Shown here one piece after another: positions 30,672-39,825 of a stretch of 64,000 bases of DNA; within the stretch, counting starts at the first letter, position 1; each line of letters starts with the position of its first letter. The DNA comes from Dyadobacter fanqingshengii. Lineage in GTDB: Bacteria; Bacteroidota; Bacteroidia; Cytophagales; Spirosomataceae. A program made the position numbers and the translations under genes. The notes under the pieces are model-generated. The model was not told the origin of the DNA. It did not search any database and was given only the letters and a program-made list of their open reading frames with translations. The DNA lies in NCBI RefSeq assembly GCF_023822005.2, contig NZ_CP098806.1, forward strand, positions 930,001 to 994,000. Reading direction: 5' to 3'.

Positions 30672-32804
30672 ATGAAACGCTATGCATTTACTCTACTTTG
30701 CGCATTTTTTTATTTAACATCCTTTAACCTGGCCCTCGGCAATGGCCCGTCGACCGCCCATGCAGAAACATACACCATATGCGTTGAAGCCGAAAATTCC
30801 ACCGGCGACGGCCCGATTACGGATGATCCTAATGCGTCTAACGGCAAGACCCGGGGCGCACCGGACAATTGGAACCATTACGTGGAGTATGAGGTGAACG
30901 ACGTAAAGGCCACCGGCCCGCACACGCTTACGATCCGATATTATGCAGCAGGCAATGGCGTCGTCCAGGTCATGGTGAACGGAGCATTTGGCATCAGGGT
31001 TGGTTTGCCTGCTACCCACTCCTGGAATATTGTTTGGGCCGAACACCACATGCAGGTCAACCTGAACAAAGGCAATAACAAGATCCGGATCATGGGCGAG
31101 CCGTTTTACCGGCCTGTTCGCCACGATCGGATTTGTGTGACCGGGAGCGCCGGTCCCGAGGAACCTGTTTCCTGCGATTTCAATGTCACAGCCTCCGCTT
31201 CCACAGCCACGCCGGCGTGTTCGCAGGAATTTACTGTGAATGCAGGCTGTTCGGGACCAGGTTGCGATGGGTTGGCATATTCCTGGGTGAGCCCGGATAC
31301 ATCCTTTACAGGTCAATCGGTCAAAGTGAATGCGCCTTCTTCAAACGGAACATACTTTTACTGGATGGCTGCCAACAAAGAGGGTTGCCCGGGCAAAACA
31401 GCCACAACAATTGTGACGGTCACCAGCTGCACACCCGATCCGGAACCTTTCACCGCATGCATTGAAGCAGAAAATTCTGATGGGACCGGACCAATAACAG
31501 AAGATCCCAATGCTTCCAATGGTAAGACCAGAGGAGCGCCAGATGCCTGGAACCATTATGTAGACTACGAAGTGACAGGAGTGAAAGCCTCTGGCTGGCA
31601 TCTGCTCACGATACGCTACTATGCCGCTGGTAATGGGGTTGTAAATGTTGTAGTAAACGGACAATTCGGAATTCGCACAGGCCTTCCCGCCACAAACTCG
31701 TGGAATATCGTTTGGGCAGAGCATACCATACGCGTTAATCTGAACAAAGGCAATAACAGGATCCGCATCATGGGAGAGCCATCTTACAGCCCGGTTCGGC
31801 AGGATAGGATATGTATAAGAGGGGACGGCGGGCCTAATAATCCCCTGTGTGACTTTGCTATTCAGACAGATGCTTCAAATGACCGGCCGGTATGTTCGGG
31901 TGAATTTACGCTGAGGGCATACTGCGTGGGTTACGATTGCAATGCTGTTACTTATAAATGGAGCGGCAATGGCGTTGATCAGCCAGGCAGATATATTGAT
32001 GTAAATGCACCCGCGTCCAATGGGACATTCACCTACACCGTGACCGCTGTCAAAGACGCTTGCGCTGCCAAAACGGCAACGGTCGATATCAGGGTCAGCA
32101 ACTGTGGCGGCGTGGAGGAGCCTTTTAGTGCGTGCATTGAGTCGGAGAACGTGAGTGGAAACGGGCCGGTCTCGTCCGATCCTAATGCATCGAACGGCAG
32201 GACCCGGGGTGCCCAAAACAATTATAATTATTATCTGGAATATCCGGTAACAGGGGTGCAAACCGCCGAAACATACCAGTTGAAACTCCGCTATTATGCC
32301 GCCGGGGTTGCCAATGTCAGTGTGTCTGTTAACGGCGATGTAGCCATCGCAAAAGTGGAGCTTCCTGCCACCCACAGCTGGAATATTGTTTGGCGCGAAG
32401 AAACCCTAAACATTCCGCTGGCCGCAGGAAACAATGTGGTCCGCATCCAGGGATTACCCGGCGCAAGCTGTCGGCAGGACAGGATTTGCATTACCGGAAA
32501 CGGACAAAATGCAAGAATGGCCGCACCGGAAGCCAGTGAAGGAAAAGAAGATACTAATTTACTGCAAGCATACCCAAACCCCACCAGATCAGAGTTTAAA
32601 GCCGTATTTCAACTGGATCCCGGCAAGGTAGGAACGCTTAGTGTCACTGATATGAAGGGTAGATCCTGGCATGAGCGGCAGGTAAGGGGTAAAGGAGCGC
32701 ACCAGGAGCGGATTAATCTGGAAGGTGCGCCATCCGGAATTTATCTTTTGCAAGTGAAAAAAGGAGATTCGCTTGAAACCAAGAAAATCCTCATTGCGCA
32801 GTAA
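30672..32804 (+). CDS. Type IX-secreted protein with three CBM6/35-like repeats
   Basis: Exported multidomain protein (710 aa) probably displayed on the surface to bind glycans. After a signal peptide (about 1-30) it has three copies of a roughly 125-residue jelly-roll module (near 33-158, 258-385 and 483-608). Each opens with a CxEAENSxGxGPI block, has RTRGA/KTRGAP and a NHYVEYEV strand, and ends RICI/VTG. Two Ig-like spacers rich in Cys lie between them (CDFNVTASAS; CDFAIQTDAS). The last 80 residues are a type IX sorting domain (LLQAYPNPTRSEF to KKILIAQ). No catalytic domain is present. A strong terminator follows immediately. Confidence 0.85.
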   Translation: MKRYAFTLLCAFFYLTSFNLALGNGPSTAHAETYTICVEAENSTGDGPITDDPNASNGKTRGAPDNWNHYVEYEVNDVKATGPHTLTIRYYAAGNGVVQVMVNGAFGIRVGLPATHSWNIVWAEHHMQVNLNKGNNKIRIMGEPFYRPVRHDRICVTGSAGPEEPVSCDFNVTASASTATPACSQEFTVNAGCSGPGCDGLAYSWVSPDTSFTGQSVKVNAPSSNGTYFYWMAANKEGCPGKTATTIVTVTSCTPDPEPFTACIEAENSDGTGPITEDPNASNGKTRGAPDAWNHYVDYEVTGVKASGWHLLTIRYYAAGNGVVNVVVNGQFGIRTGLPATNSWNIVWAEHTIRVNLNKGNNRIRIMGEPSYSPVRQDRICIRGDGGPNNPLCDFAIQTDASNDRPVCSGEFTLRAYCVGYDCNAVTYKWSGNGVDQPGRYIDVNAPASNGTFTYTVTAVKDACAAKTATVDIRVSNCGGVEEPFSACIESENVSGNGPVSSDPNASNGRTRGAQNNYNYYLEYPVTGVQTAETYQLKLRYYAAGVANVSVSVNGDVAIAKVELPATHSWNIVWREETLNIPLAAGNNVVRIQGLPGASCRQDRICITGNGQNARMAAPEASEGKEDTNLLQAYPNPTRSEFKAVFQLDPGKVGTLSVTDMKGRSWHERQVRGKGAHQERINLEGAPSGIYLLQVKKGDSLETKKILIAQ

Positions 32805-32806
32805 AT

Positions 32807-32848
32807 AAAAGGGGCGGTCTGGTGAGTACATACGGATCGCCCTTTTTT
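32807..32848 (+). terminator. Rho-independent terminator of the CBM-repeat gene
   Basis: AAAAGGGGCGGTC (32807-32819) pairs with GATCGCCCTTTTT (32835-32847), with two G-U pairs and the T-run built into the 3' arm. It begins two bases after the TAA stop. Confidence 0.85.
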
Positions 32849-32899
32849 AGATGGATGACAAACTGGGCTTAAAAGGAACTCGCGAGCTAATTAAATGAT

Positions 32900-32931
32900 T
32901 TTTACTAACAGCACTCTTACAGTTAGTAAAA
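32900..32931. promoter_or_regulatory. Inverted-repeat operator before the luciferase-like oxidoreductase
   Basis: TTTTACTAAC (32900-32909) and GTTAGTAAAA (32922-32931) are perfect 10-bp arms with a 12-bp spacer, ending five bases before the chosen ATG. The TTACTA/TAGTAA half-site resembles sites of HxlR/MarR-type redox-responsive repressors, but no such gene is next to it. Confidence 0.5.
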
Positions 32932-32936
32932 TCGAC

Positions 32937-33968
32937 ATGGCAGACAAACTTATTCAGGACATACCATTTTCAATTCTTGATCTTGCGCCGATCACAGAGG
33001 GAAACAATGCAGGCGTAACATTCAAGAACAGCCTTCGCCTCGCACAACGCGTTGAAGAACTTGGCTACAAAAGATACTGGCTCGCTGAGCATCACAATAT
33101 GGAAAGTGTGGCCAGCTCGGCCACTTCGGTATTGATCGGCTACATTGCCGGCGGCACAAAGACGATCCGTGTGGGCAGTGGCGGCATCATGTTACCAAAC
33201 CACGCCCCGCTGGTAGTGGCCGAGCAATTTGGCACCCTTGCGTCACTTTACCCCGATCGCATTGACCTGGGACTGGGACGTGCGCCAGGAACAGATCAGG
33301 TTACCGCCCGCGCGCTCAGGCGCAACTACATGGAATCCGCCCAGGATTTTCCGGATGATGTGATTGCCTTGCAAACCTATTTTTCGAAGGAGAACAGCAG
33401 CTCCAAAGTACGCGCTATTCCCGGGGAAGGGCTGGAAATACCGATCTGGATACTGGGATCGAGTACTGATAGTGCGCAGTTGGCTGCCCATCTGGGGTTG
33501 CCCTATGCATTTGCGAGCCACTTTGCACCCAATCATTTCCTCACAGCCATAGACCTTTACCGCCGGAATTTCAGACCATCGCGATATCTTGCCCAACCTT
33601 ATGTAATGGCATGTGTTAATGTGATCGCTGCGGACACAAACCAAGAAGCTGAGCGTCTTGCCACGTCTTTCTTCCAGCTAGCTACGGGAATTATTACAGG
33701 CAAACGCCGGCCTTTGCAGCCACCCGTAGAAAGTATGGACGGACTTTGGGGAGAATATGAAGAGGCCGCAGTGAGACAAATGATGAAATACACGTTCATC
33801 GGAGACAGGAAAAAAGTCGGCACTGATCTGGCCTATTTTCAAAAACACACGCAGCTCGACGAGTTAATGGTCACGAGTCACATTTATGATCCCGAGGCAC
33901 GCATACACAGCTATGAAGTCCTGAAAAGCGTTCAGAGTGAAAGAAAAGAAGGAAATGTACGTGTCTAA
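32937..33968 (+). CDS. LLM-class flavin-dependent oxidoreductase
   Basis: Bacterial luciferase-like monooxygenase of about 343 residues, of the group that starts [11 protein letters not shown] and uses reduced FMN. Blocks visible are [43 protein letters not shown] (cited in two parts: [13 protein letters not shown] and [11 protein letters not shown]) and [11 protein letters not shown], with the C-terminal [11 protein letters not shown]. Length is standard. I chose the ATG at 32937 ([12 protein letters not shown]). An upstream in-frame ATG at 32895 would run through the 10-bp inverted repeat. Substrate unknown. The operator-like repeat at the start suggests inducible expression, typical of quinone or electrophile response genes. 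Confidence 0.9.
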   Translation: MADKLIQDIPFSILDLAPITEGNNAGVTFKNSLRLAQRVEELGYKRYWLAEHHNMESVASSATSVLIGYIAGGTKTIRVGSGGIMLPNHAPLVVAEQFGTLASLYPDRIDLGLGRAPGTDQVTARALRRNYMESAQDFPDDVIALQTYFSKENSSSKVRAIPGEGLEIPIWILGSSTDSAQLAAHLGLPYAFASHFAPNHFLTAIDLYRRNFRPSRYLAQPYVMACVNVIAADTNQEAERLATSFFQLATGIITGKRRPLQPPVESMDGLWGEYEEAAVRQMMKYTFIGDRKKVGTDLAYFQKHTQLDELMVTSHIYDPEARIHSYEVLKSVQSERKEGNVRV

Positions 33969-34186
33969 TTCCGTAAAACTACTTGATTATGAACTAATTG
34001 CCTGAAATGGATAGTGTTTACCGCTAAATAAATAATGCTTGGTTTTTGCTGCGGGTATGACGTCGTTTGATCCGGATTTCACGAGTTCTTACCAGCTTCA
34101 TTGAAGATTTTTTGCTTGTTTCTGCACGTCAGTTTTGGACGTGCATCGGGAATTTTACCTACCTAAACAGTGAAAGGAGCCAAGCT

Positions 34187-34663
34187 ATGTCTACGGAAAA
34201 CAAATCCAGATTAATTTCAGTCAAGTACCCTTGTCCGGTCCGCCGGGTCACCATCCAGTGGAACGGCCAGGAATGGAAGATCGGCAAACAAGTTCTCGTT
34301 CCCAGCATGACATTGCCCGCCCCAGACCCGCTGCCTGCCGAAGAGCAGAGCCTGGGTTTCTGGATCGAGGCAGCCGACGGCCAGGGAGGCATTTACCAGC
34401 GCGAAGTGATGCCCGACCCGTTGCTGGGTATGGAGCAGTTTGCAAAAGGCGGTGAAATGACGCGGATAAACCATCCGCCGCATGACATTGCGCTTGAAAT
34501 TCTCGTGCCTGATATGGCAGGCTTATCCGAAATACACCTTGTCTCCAACCAGAAACCACGGGAAGGAGCAGCCGCAAGCGGCATTAAACGCACAGTCCTG
34601 GCACTTCCCAAAGAAACAGGCGGCGATGTTCCCGACCACCCAGGCGGAGGACACCAGCACTAG
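34187..34663 (+). CDS. Small cytoplasmic-type protein preceding the M64/VWA gene
   Basis: 158 residues starting at the ATG at 34187 (MSTENKSRLISVK). This start has a strong AAAGGAGC Shine-Dalgarno sequence seven to fourteen bases upstream, unusual among its neighbours. It has no signal peptide or membrane helix. It reads as beta-rich (VRRVTIQWNGQEWKIGK; LGFWIEAADGQGG; IALEILVPDMAGLSEIHLV) with a proline/glycine/histidine tail DHPGGGHQH that might bind metal. I do not recognise a family. It lies 54 bp before the M64/VWA gene and probably forms a two-gene unit with it. The 218 bp upstream shows nothing clear. Confidence 0.7.
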   Translation: MSTENKSRLISVKYPCPVRRVTIQWNGQEWKIGKQVLVPSMTLPAPDPLPAEEQSLGFWIEAADGQGGIYQREVMPDPLLGMEQFAKGGEMTRINHPPHDIALEILVPDMAGLSEIHLVSNQKPREGAAASGIKRTVLALPKETGGDVPDHPGGGHQH

Positions 34664-34717
34664 CTGCTGACCAGGTTACATTCCACCCCTTTTTTTCATT
34701 TCAAACATCAAATCACT

Positions 34718-37700
34718 ATGGCTGCTTCTGATGGTGAAATTTTTGGACTGACCAAAATATTGGACAACGGTCCCGACAATCAAAGATTTAATATCGTTAT
34801 CGTCGCCGAGGGCTTTCTGGGCGCGAATGCCGCTGCCCAGACCGACTTTAACACCCGCTGCCAGGAAATCGTGGACGCATTCCGCGACGAGCCCTGGTTT
34901 AGCGAAGGCTTGCTGGCAGCGATCAATATTCACCGCCTCAACGTCCGCTCGGACGATGCCGGTGCTGATAACCCCGCCACCTGTGCCGACATGTCGACCG
35001 CCACGGCGGTTTCGGCGGACACCTATTTCGATGCTTCCTATTGTTCGTCCGGCATCAGGCGCTGTCTGGCCTGCGACTGGACGCTCGTCCGCGATACGCT
35101 TACTGCCCAGTTGCCGCAATGGCATGCCGCCGCAGTGCTGGTAAACAGTAGCGAGCGGGGCGGCTGCGCCAGCGGGAATGTCTTTGCCACCGCCCTCAGT
35201 ACCGACTGGCTCGATGTGGTAATGCATGAGCTCGGCCATGCAGCTTTCCGCCTGGCAGACGAGTACAGTTACTGGCAAGGGTGCTCCAGCGGAGAGACCG
35301 ATCGCGACAATGCGCCTGGCGGAGAGCCCGCCGATCCTAACATTACCGCCAGTTCCGGTCTTGCAGGCTTGAAATGGGCACACCTTGTTGGTCCGCTGAC
35401 CCCGGTGCCAACCATGCAAAATCCCGATTGTTCAGCTTGTGACAACCGTGCTAATGTAAGGCCGGATGACCATGAAATCGGTCTCTATGAAGGTGCCGGT
35501 TATTATCACTGCGGCTATTTCCGGCCAGCCTACACTTGCCGGATGCGCAATTCGTTCGAGCCATTTTGCCGTGTATGTGCCGAAGCGGTGCAAGACCGTC
35601 TGCGCCCGTTTTTCACAGCGCCTGCGTTGGCTGCATCCGTATCCGCGCTGGACTTTGACAGCGTAGGCAGCGGGTCAACGCTTACGCTTACATTTAATAT
35701 CAGCAATGTCGGCAGTGTTCCGGTAACGGGCATCGCACTAAGCAGCGATAGTCCCAACTTTTCCGTTGCGCCGAATTCATTTGCCAGCATGGCTCCCGGG
35801 GAGACACAATTGATATCAGTCACTTTCGGACCTGCATTCACAATCGGTGCCCGCACGGGTACAATTCTCGTTACCAGTAATGCGGCCACACTCAGCATCG
35901 AATTGGATGCGTTCGTTTGTACGCCATCGGCGAGAATGGACATGCAGACGGCAGACGGATCGACCACGCTGAATTTCGGGGATGTTGGCCGGCGCCTTAC
36001 CATGTACCGCTGGTTCGAAGTGCGCAACCTGCAACGACCATGCGCGTCGCAGCTGCACGTGACACTCGGCGGCCCGCCAGCCGGTTTTGAGTATGCACCG
36101 GGAACAAACCTGAACTTCACGCTGGCTGCGCCAACGCCCGCGCAGCCCTTCACATCCCGGCGGGTATATGTAGCATTTTCCTCGCCTGCAGTGGGAGGTC
36201 CCGACTTCAACGGCAATCTCACCATCACCACCCCGGACGATGCCGTAACACCTTCCGTTACCCTGAACCTGATCGCTCGCGCTGTTGACCCGCCGCCGGT
36301 GGATTCTGTGCTGGTCATCGACCGTTCAGGAAGTATGAGCGAGCCGACCGGTGTGCCTGGCGCTTCCAAAATGGACCTCGCGATCCAGGCCGCAAACCTT
36401 TACATCGCGTTGCTGAAAGATAATGACCGCATCGGCGTAGTCCGTTTCAATCATGCAGCCAACAATCCAGGCGATGTGCTGCAAACACTGGTTGTTGCCG
36501 GAGATCCAGAGACCGGCGCGGGCAGGGCGTCTGCCCGAAGCGTGCTGACAGCCGCCAATCTCAGCCCCACTGGTGCAACTTCAATCGGAGGAGGAACGAT
36601 TCTGGGCAGTACGGTGCTGGACACTGCTGTTGCCAACGCAAGAGCTGTGGTGGTGCTGACGGACGGGATTCAAAATACCAATCCGGATATTCCGGCTGCC
36701 AGCGCGGCCGTCGCCGCGAAAATACCCAGGCAGCGTGTGTTTGCGGTAGGGTTGGGGTTAAACCAGCTGGAAGACAAGCTTGTACAACTGGCTTCGGTCA
36801 ACAATGGTGTCGCACAGATCACGGGCGAGCTGGCCGGCGACCGGGAATTTTTGCTTCAAAAACTATATGTGCAAATCCTGAGCGACGTAGCCGATGAAGC
36901 TTTTGTGCAAGATCCTACCAATGTCCTTTTCCCAGGAACCGAGCAGGCGACCGACATTTATATCGGCGAGGTGGATGTGGCTGTGGATTTTATCATTGTA
37001 TATCGCAAAGCTTCTGCTTACCCAGCCATTGAGCTGTGGCTGGAAGCTCCCGACGGCACCATTGTCCGTCCCGGTGATGCGGGAAGCACATTTCCAAATT
37101 TTATGTTTGTGACGGGTGACGGCCATGTTTATTTCAGATGTCAGTTTCCTGCCTTTCCAGACCGTCCGCAAGCGCACATCGGCCGTTGGCGGGTATGGAT
37201 GGCGAGCCGCCGGGGCAAGCCGGTACTAACGCATGGTTACAGTCAGGGCAGCAGCGTTAATTTTTACTATTCCGTGATGGCCAAAGCGCGGAGTGATATG
37301 CGTTTGAATGGTTTTCTTTCGCAAAGCTCGTATGAACCCGGCTCGCCAATGCTCCTGGTCCTGGAACCAACTTTGTACGGACAACCGGTCAAGCTCGACG
37401 CTCCGGTGGAAGCGCGGTTCACACGGCCGGACGGCACGATCCGCATCATTACATTAGCGGAAACGGCATATGGGCAATACAGCGGAACATTCGGCGATAC
37501 GCATCAATTGGGTGTATATCCCGTTTCTACGATGGTTATGGCTACCACGCCCGCAGGCGCCGTTGTCACCCGTTACCGACTTTTCACCGGGTTGATCTTC
37601 AAGCCGGGACAATCCGGTGGTGATCCCAACGGAGGTGATCCTAACGGGGGAGATCCTAACGCAGGAGGGAAAGATCCGGAATGCCGCAAAGCTGCCGCCG

Positions 37701-37897
37701 TAGAGAAACAGCTTCGGGCTTTATTGCTGCGGCTGGCAGAAAAGCATCCGGAAGAACGGGAGGAAATTGTATCGTTGCTCGGATGGTTAAAGCTTTTCAT
37801 CGCCGATTGCTGTAAATCCAAACGCTCAAAAGAAGATTTGCAGAAACTTCAGGCGATTATGGAAAAAGCCAGGCAGCTGCTCGACGAGCAAGAATAG
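34718..37897 (+). CDS. M64-type metallopeptidase fused to ASH/HYDIN-like and VWA domains
   Basis: 1059 residues. N-terminal M64 (IgA-peptidase-like) zinc peptidase with HELGHAAFRLADEY (His170, Glu171, His174, Asp181) and a Cys-rich shell (SCIRR-like and CSACDNR segments, FEPFCRVCAEA). Then about 100 residues of an ASH/HYDIN-like beta domain (TLTFNISNVGSVPVTG), another beta domain, and a von Willebrand A domain whose MIDAS begins DRSGSMS (Asp535, Ser537, Ser539). A further beta-sandwich, a GGDPN repeat linker (37615-37660) and a C-terminal helical segment follow. There is no signal peptide, which is odd for such a protein. Domain borders are approximate. Confidence 0.8.
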   Translation: MAASDGEIFGLTKILDNGPDNQRFNIVIVAEGFLGANAAAQTDFNTRCQEIVDAFRDEPWFSEGLLAAINIHRLNVRSDDAGADNPATCADMSTATAVSADTYFDASYCSSGIRRCLACDWTLVRDTLTAQLPQWHAAAVLVNSSERGGCASGNVFATALSTDWLDVVMHELGHAAFRLADEYSYWQGCSSGETDRDNAPGGEPADPNITASSGLAGLKWAHLVGPLTPVPTMQNPDCSACDNRANVRPDDHEIGLYEGAGYYHCGYFRPAYTCRMRNSFEPFCRVCAEAVQDRLRPFFTAPALAASVSALDFDSVGSGSTLTLTFNISNVGSVPVTGIALSSDSPNFSVAPNSFASMAPGETQLISVTFGPAFTIGARTGTILVTSNAATLSIELDAFVCTPSARMDMQTADGSTTLNFGDVGRRLTMYRWFEVRNLQRPCASQLHVTLGGPPAGFEYAPGTNLNFTLAAPTPAQPFTSRRVYVAFSSPAVGGPDFNGNLTITTPDDAVTPSVTLNLIARAVDPPPVDSVLVIDRSGSMSEPTGVPGASKMDLAIQAANLYIALLKDNDRIGVVRFNHAANNPGDVLQTLVVAGDPETGAGRASARSVLTAANLSPTGATSIGGGTILGSTVLDTAVANARAVVVLTDGIQNTNPDIPAASAAVAAKIPRQRVFAVGLGLNQLEDKLVQLASVNNGVAQITGELAGDREFLLQKLYVQILSDVADEAFVQDPTNVLFPGTEQATDIYIGEVDVAVDFIIVYRKASAYPAIELWLEAPDGTIVRPGDAGSTFPNFMFVTGDGHVYFRCQFPAFPDRPQAHIGRWRVWMASRRGKPVLTHGYSQGSSVNFYYSVMAKARSDMRLNGFLSQSSYEPGSPMLLVLEPTLYGQPVKLDAPVEARFTRPDGTIRIITLAETAYGQYSGTFGDTHQLGVYPVSTMVMATTPAGAVVTRYRLFTGLIFKPGQSGGDPNGGDPNGGDPNAGGKDPECRKAAAVEKQLRALLLRLAEKHPEEREEIVSLLGWLKLFIADCCKSKRSKEDLQKLQAIMEKARQLLDEQE

Positions 37898-37916
37898 CGC
37901 TGATGTATTTTTATAT

Positions 37917-37959
37917 TGCAAGAAAGGCTGACGGATGTTTACCGGCGGCCTTTCTTGCA
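37917..37959 (+). terminator. Hairpin terminator candidate after the M64/VWA gene
   Basis: TGCAAGAAAGGC (37917-37928) and GCCTTTCTTGCA (37948-37959) are perfect 12-bp arms with a 19-nt loop, 20 bases after the stop. No T-run follows, so it may act in mRNA protection as well as termination. Confidence 0.6.
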
Positions 37960-38040
37960 TCAATGAATGAATGGAGGGTAATCATAATGCCGATCCGCAG
38001 TGCGGGGTTAGGGTTTTGAAATAATGCCAATGTAGATCAC

Positions 38041-38436
38041 ATTCTGGTTATCGCACTGCTTTTATTGAGCTGCAATAATAGTGATGATATCCCGGCCGGG
38101 GGCGACAATGAATCCAGGCCCTTTACAGCTGCTGAGGTGGAACAGTTACGCAAGAAGGCCAATGGAGGGAAACGCCTGGTGATTTGCTACATGTCAATAG
38201 GAGAAGCCGAGGATTACCGCTATTACTGGCAGGAAAACTGGACAAAAAACCCGCCTGAATGGATAGCTGCCGAAAACCCGGACTGGCCCGGCAACTACAA
38301 AGTTAAATACTGGAATGAGGAATGGCAGGGACTTATTTATAAAAATCAGCATTCCTATCTTAACAAAATTATAGCTGCCGGTTTTGACGGGGTTTATCTT
38401 GATATAATTGATGCCTTTGAATATTTCGAAGAGTAA
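38041..38436 (+). pseudogene. Fragment of a GH114-like (TM1410 family) lipoprotein gene
   Basis: The frame is open from 38020 and encodes a lipoprotein signal without a normal start codon (HILVIALLLLSCNNSDD; TTG at 38065 is inside it). It is fused directly to the middle of a GH114-like TIM barrel: TAAEVEQLRKKANGGKRLV, ICYMSIGEAEDYRYYWQ, PDWPGNYKVKYWN and AGFDGVYLDIIDAFEYF, then a stop. The domain's N-terminal strands and, as I recall the family, everything after this Asp-rich motif are missing. Both truncations argue for a decayed gene. A short functional variant cannot be excluded. Confidence 0.6.
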
Positions 38437-38470
38437 GGCAAGGCAAAGGCAGCGCGATTTTCTGTTTCCC

Positions 38471-39742
38471 TCATTTCCCCTCCGTAACTTCCCGGATCAC
38501 GCGCAGCCAGTTTAAGCCGAGGATCTTTTTAATCCGCTGATCGCTGTAACCCAGCTTCTGCATAGCGATCGTGATCTGCGGATAATCGCTGATATCTTTT
38601 ATTTCACGCGGCAGTTCGGGGCCGCCATCCAAGTCTGAACCCAAAGCAATGTGATCCTCACCGACTAATTTCACACCATAATCAATGACCCTGGCCAGCT
38701 GGTCTGCGTGCATCCAGTACTCGTCCGGAATGGGTCCTTTGAATGTGAATGGAAGTTCGCGCGCAAATTCTTTGTCAACTTCTTCAATGGTTTGCGTGGT
38801 AACCTGGTCGTTTAGAATCCGCGGTGTTTTAGGCTGGGGATTGGGTTGTGCCCGGACTGGATTATTCGCTTTTTGCCACGCCCAGTATTTCGGATTATTA
38901 AAGAGGCTGCCGAAATGCACGCCGATAACGCCTCCTTTTGCGGCAATGGCATTTGCGGCTTCATCGGTAATGCAACGCGGATGATCAACGATTTTGTAAA
39001 AACCACCGTGGCTGTAAATCACCGGGTGACGGCTGGCGGCTGCCGATTGGATAATGGCGTCGTTGGATGCGTGGGCTACATTAATGATCATACCAAGATC
39101 ATTCATTTCTCTGATCACCGCTTTTCCGTGATCATTAATGCCGCCCCAAGTATATACGTCGTTGCAGGCATCGATGAAAGCATTTGTCGTACTGTGAGCT
39201 GTCAGCTGCATCGAGCGGAGACCGAGCTTGTAAAGCGCACGTAGCAGATCCAGATCGCCGTGCAGGTCATACCCGCCTTCCAGATCCAGAAAGGCTGCTA
39301 TTTTGCCTTTTTTATGGATGCGTTCAATGTCGGAGGCCGTTAGCGCCAGCTCGATCGTTGCATTATTCTTTTTGATCTGGTCCAGTGCGAGGTTTACCAC
39401 CCGGAAAGTATTCTTGATCTCAAACCTTCCCGGATAATAGTTTTCGGGCGTATACACGGAGAAGAACATCGCGTCCAATCCGCCTTCCTTAGCCCTCGGA
39501 AGATCGACCGTCCCATCGGGATAGCGCTGCCCGATATCCGTTTTCAAAATCAGCTCGCGGCTCATGACATGCGTATGCCCATCCATCACAAACGCATCAC
39601 GATGCAAGTCAGGCATGGGTTTGCTTTGAGGACTTGGAAAAGGATCATTAGCAGCTGCGGGAGCGGATGAAAAAGGATTTTTAAGAACATTACCGGCTGC
39701 CGGCAAAAGGGTCAGGGATTTTATAACGTCTCTGCGTTTCAT
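38471..39742 (-). CDS. Membrane dipeptidase (peptidase family M19), exported
   Basis: Zinc dipeptidase of the renal dipeptidase family (423 aa). The N-terminus MKRRDVIKSLTLLPAAG is a twin-arginine-like signal. Metal-site motifs are visible: MDGHTHVM (His-x-His), FLDLEGGYDL (bridging Glu), INVAHASNDAI (His), YSHGGFYKI (His) and LGSDLDGG (Asp). It likely hydrolyses L,D- or L,L-dipeptides in the periplasm. It is transcribed in the same direction as the Tat-type protein upstream at 39826-41175, with an 83-bp gap, so the two may be co-expressed. Confidence 0.9.
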   Translation of the reverse strand: MKRRDVIKSLTLLPAAGNVLKNPFSSAPAAANDPFPSPQSKPMPDLHRDAFVMDGHTHVMSRELILKTDIGQRYPDGTVDLPRAKEGGLDAMFFSVYTPENYYPGRFEIKNTFRVVNLALDQIKKNNATIELALTASDIERIHKKGKIAAFLDLEGGYDLHGDLDLLRALYKLGLRSMQLTAHSTTNAFIDACNDVYTWGGINDHGKAVIREMNDLGMIINVAHASNDAIIQSAAASRHPVIYSHGGFYKIVDHPRCITDEAANAIAAKGGVIGVHFGSLFNNPKYWAWQKANNPVRAQPNPQPKTPRILNDQVTTQTIEEVDKEFARELPFTFKGPIPDEYWMHADQLARVIDYGVKLVGEDHIALGSDLDGGPELPREIKDISDYPQITIAMQKLGYSDQRIKKILGLNWLRVIREVTEGK

Positions 39743-39825
39743 TTTTTAATGTATTATATCAACAATTGTTGTGTCACACGAAGCGACCTGAATACTTTTT
39801 GTGTATCGAACTGATATCCACACAT

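Noticed and set aside
35530..36369. Minus-strand open frame of 279 codons inside the M64/VWA gene
   Set aside because: Lies wholly opposite a well-supported multidomain gene and shows low-complexity Ser/Thr/Val composition typical of antisense frames.
37615..37660. GGDPN-coding 15-bp repeats in the M64/VWA gene as a further copy of the repeat family
   Set aside because: The unit (GGTGATCCCAACGGA type) does not contain the GGYCGGGCCNCG core; it is an ordinary Gly/Asp/Pro/Asn linker repeat.
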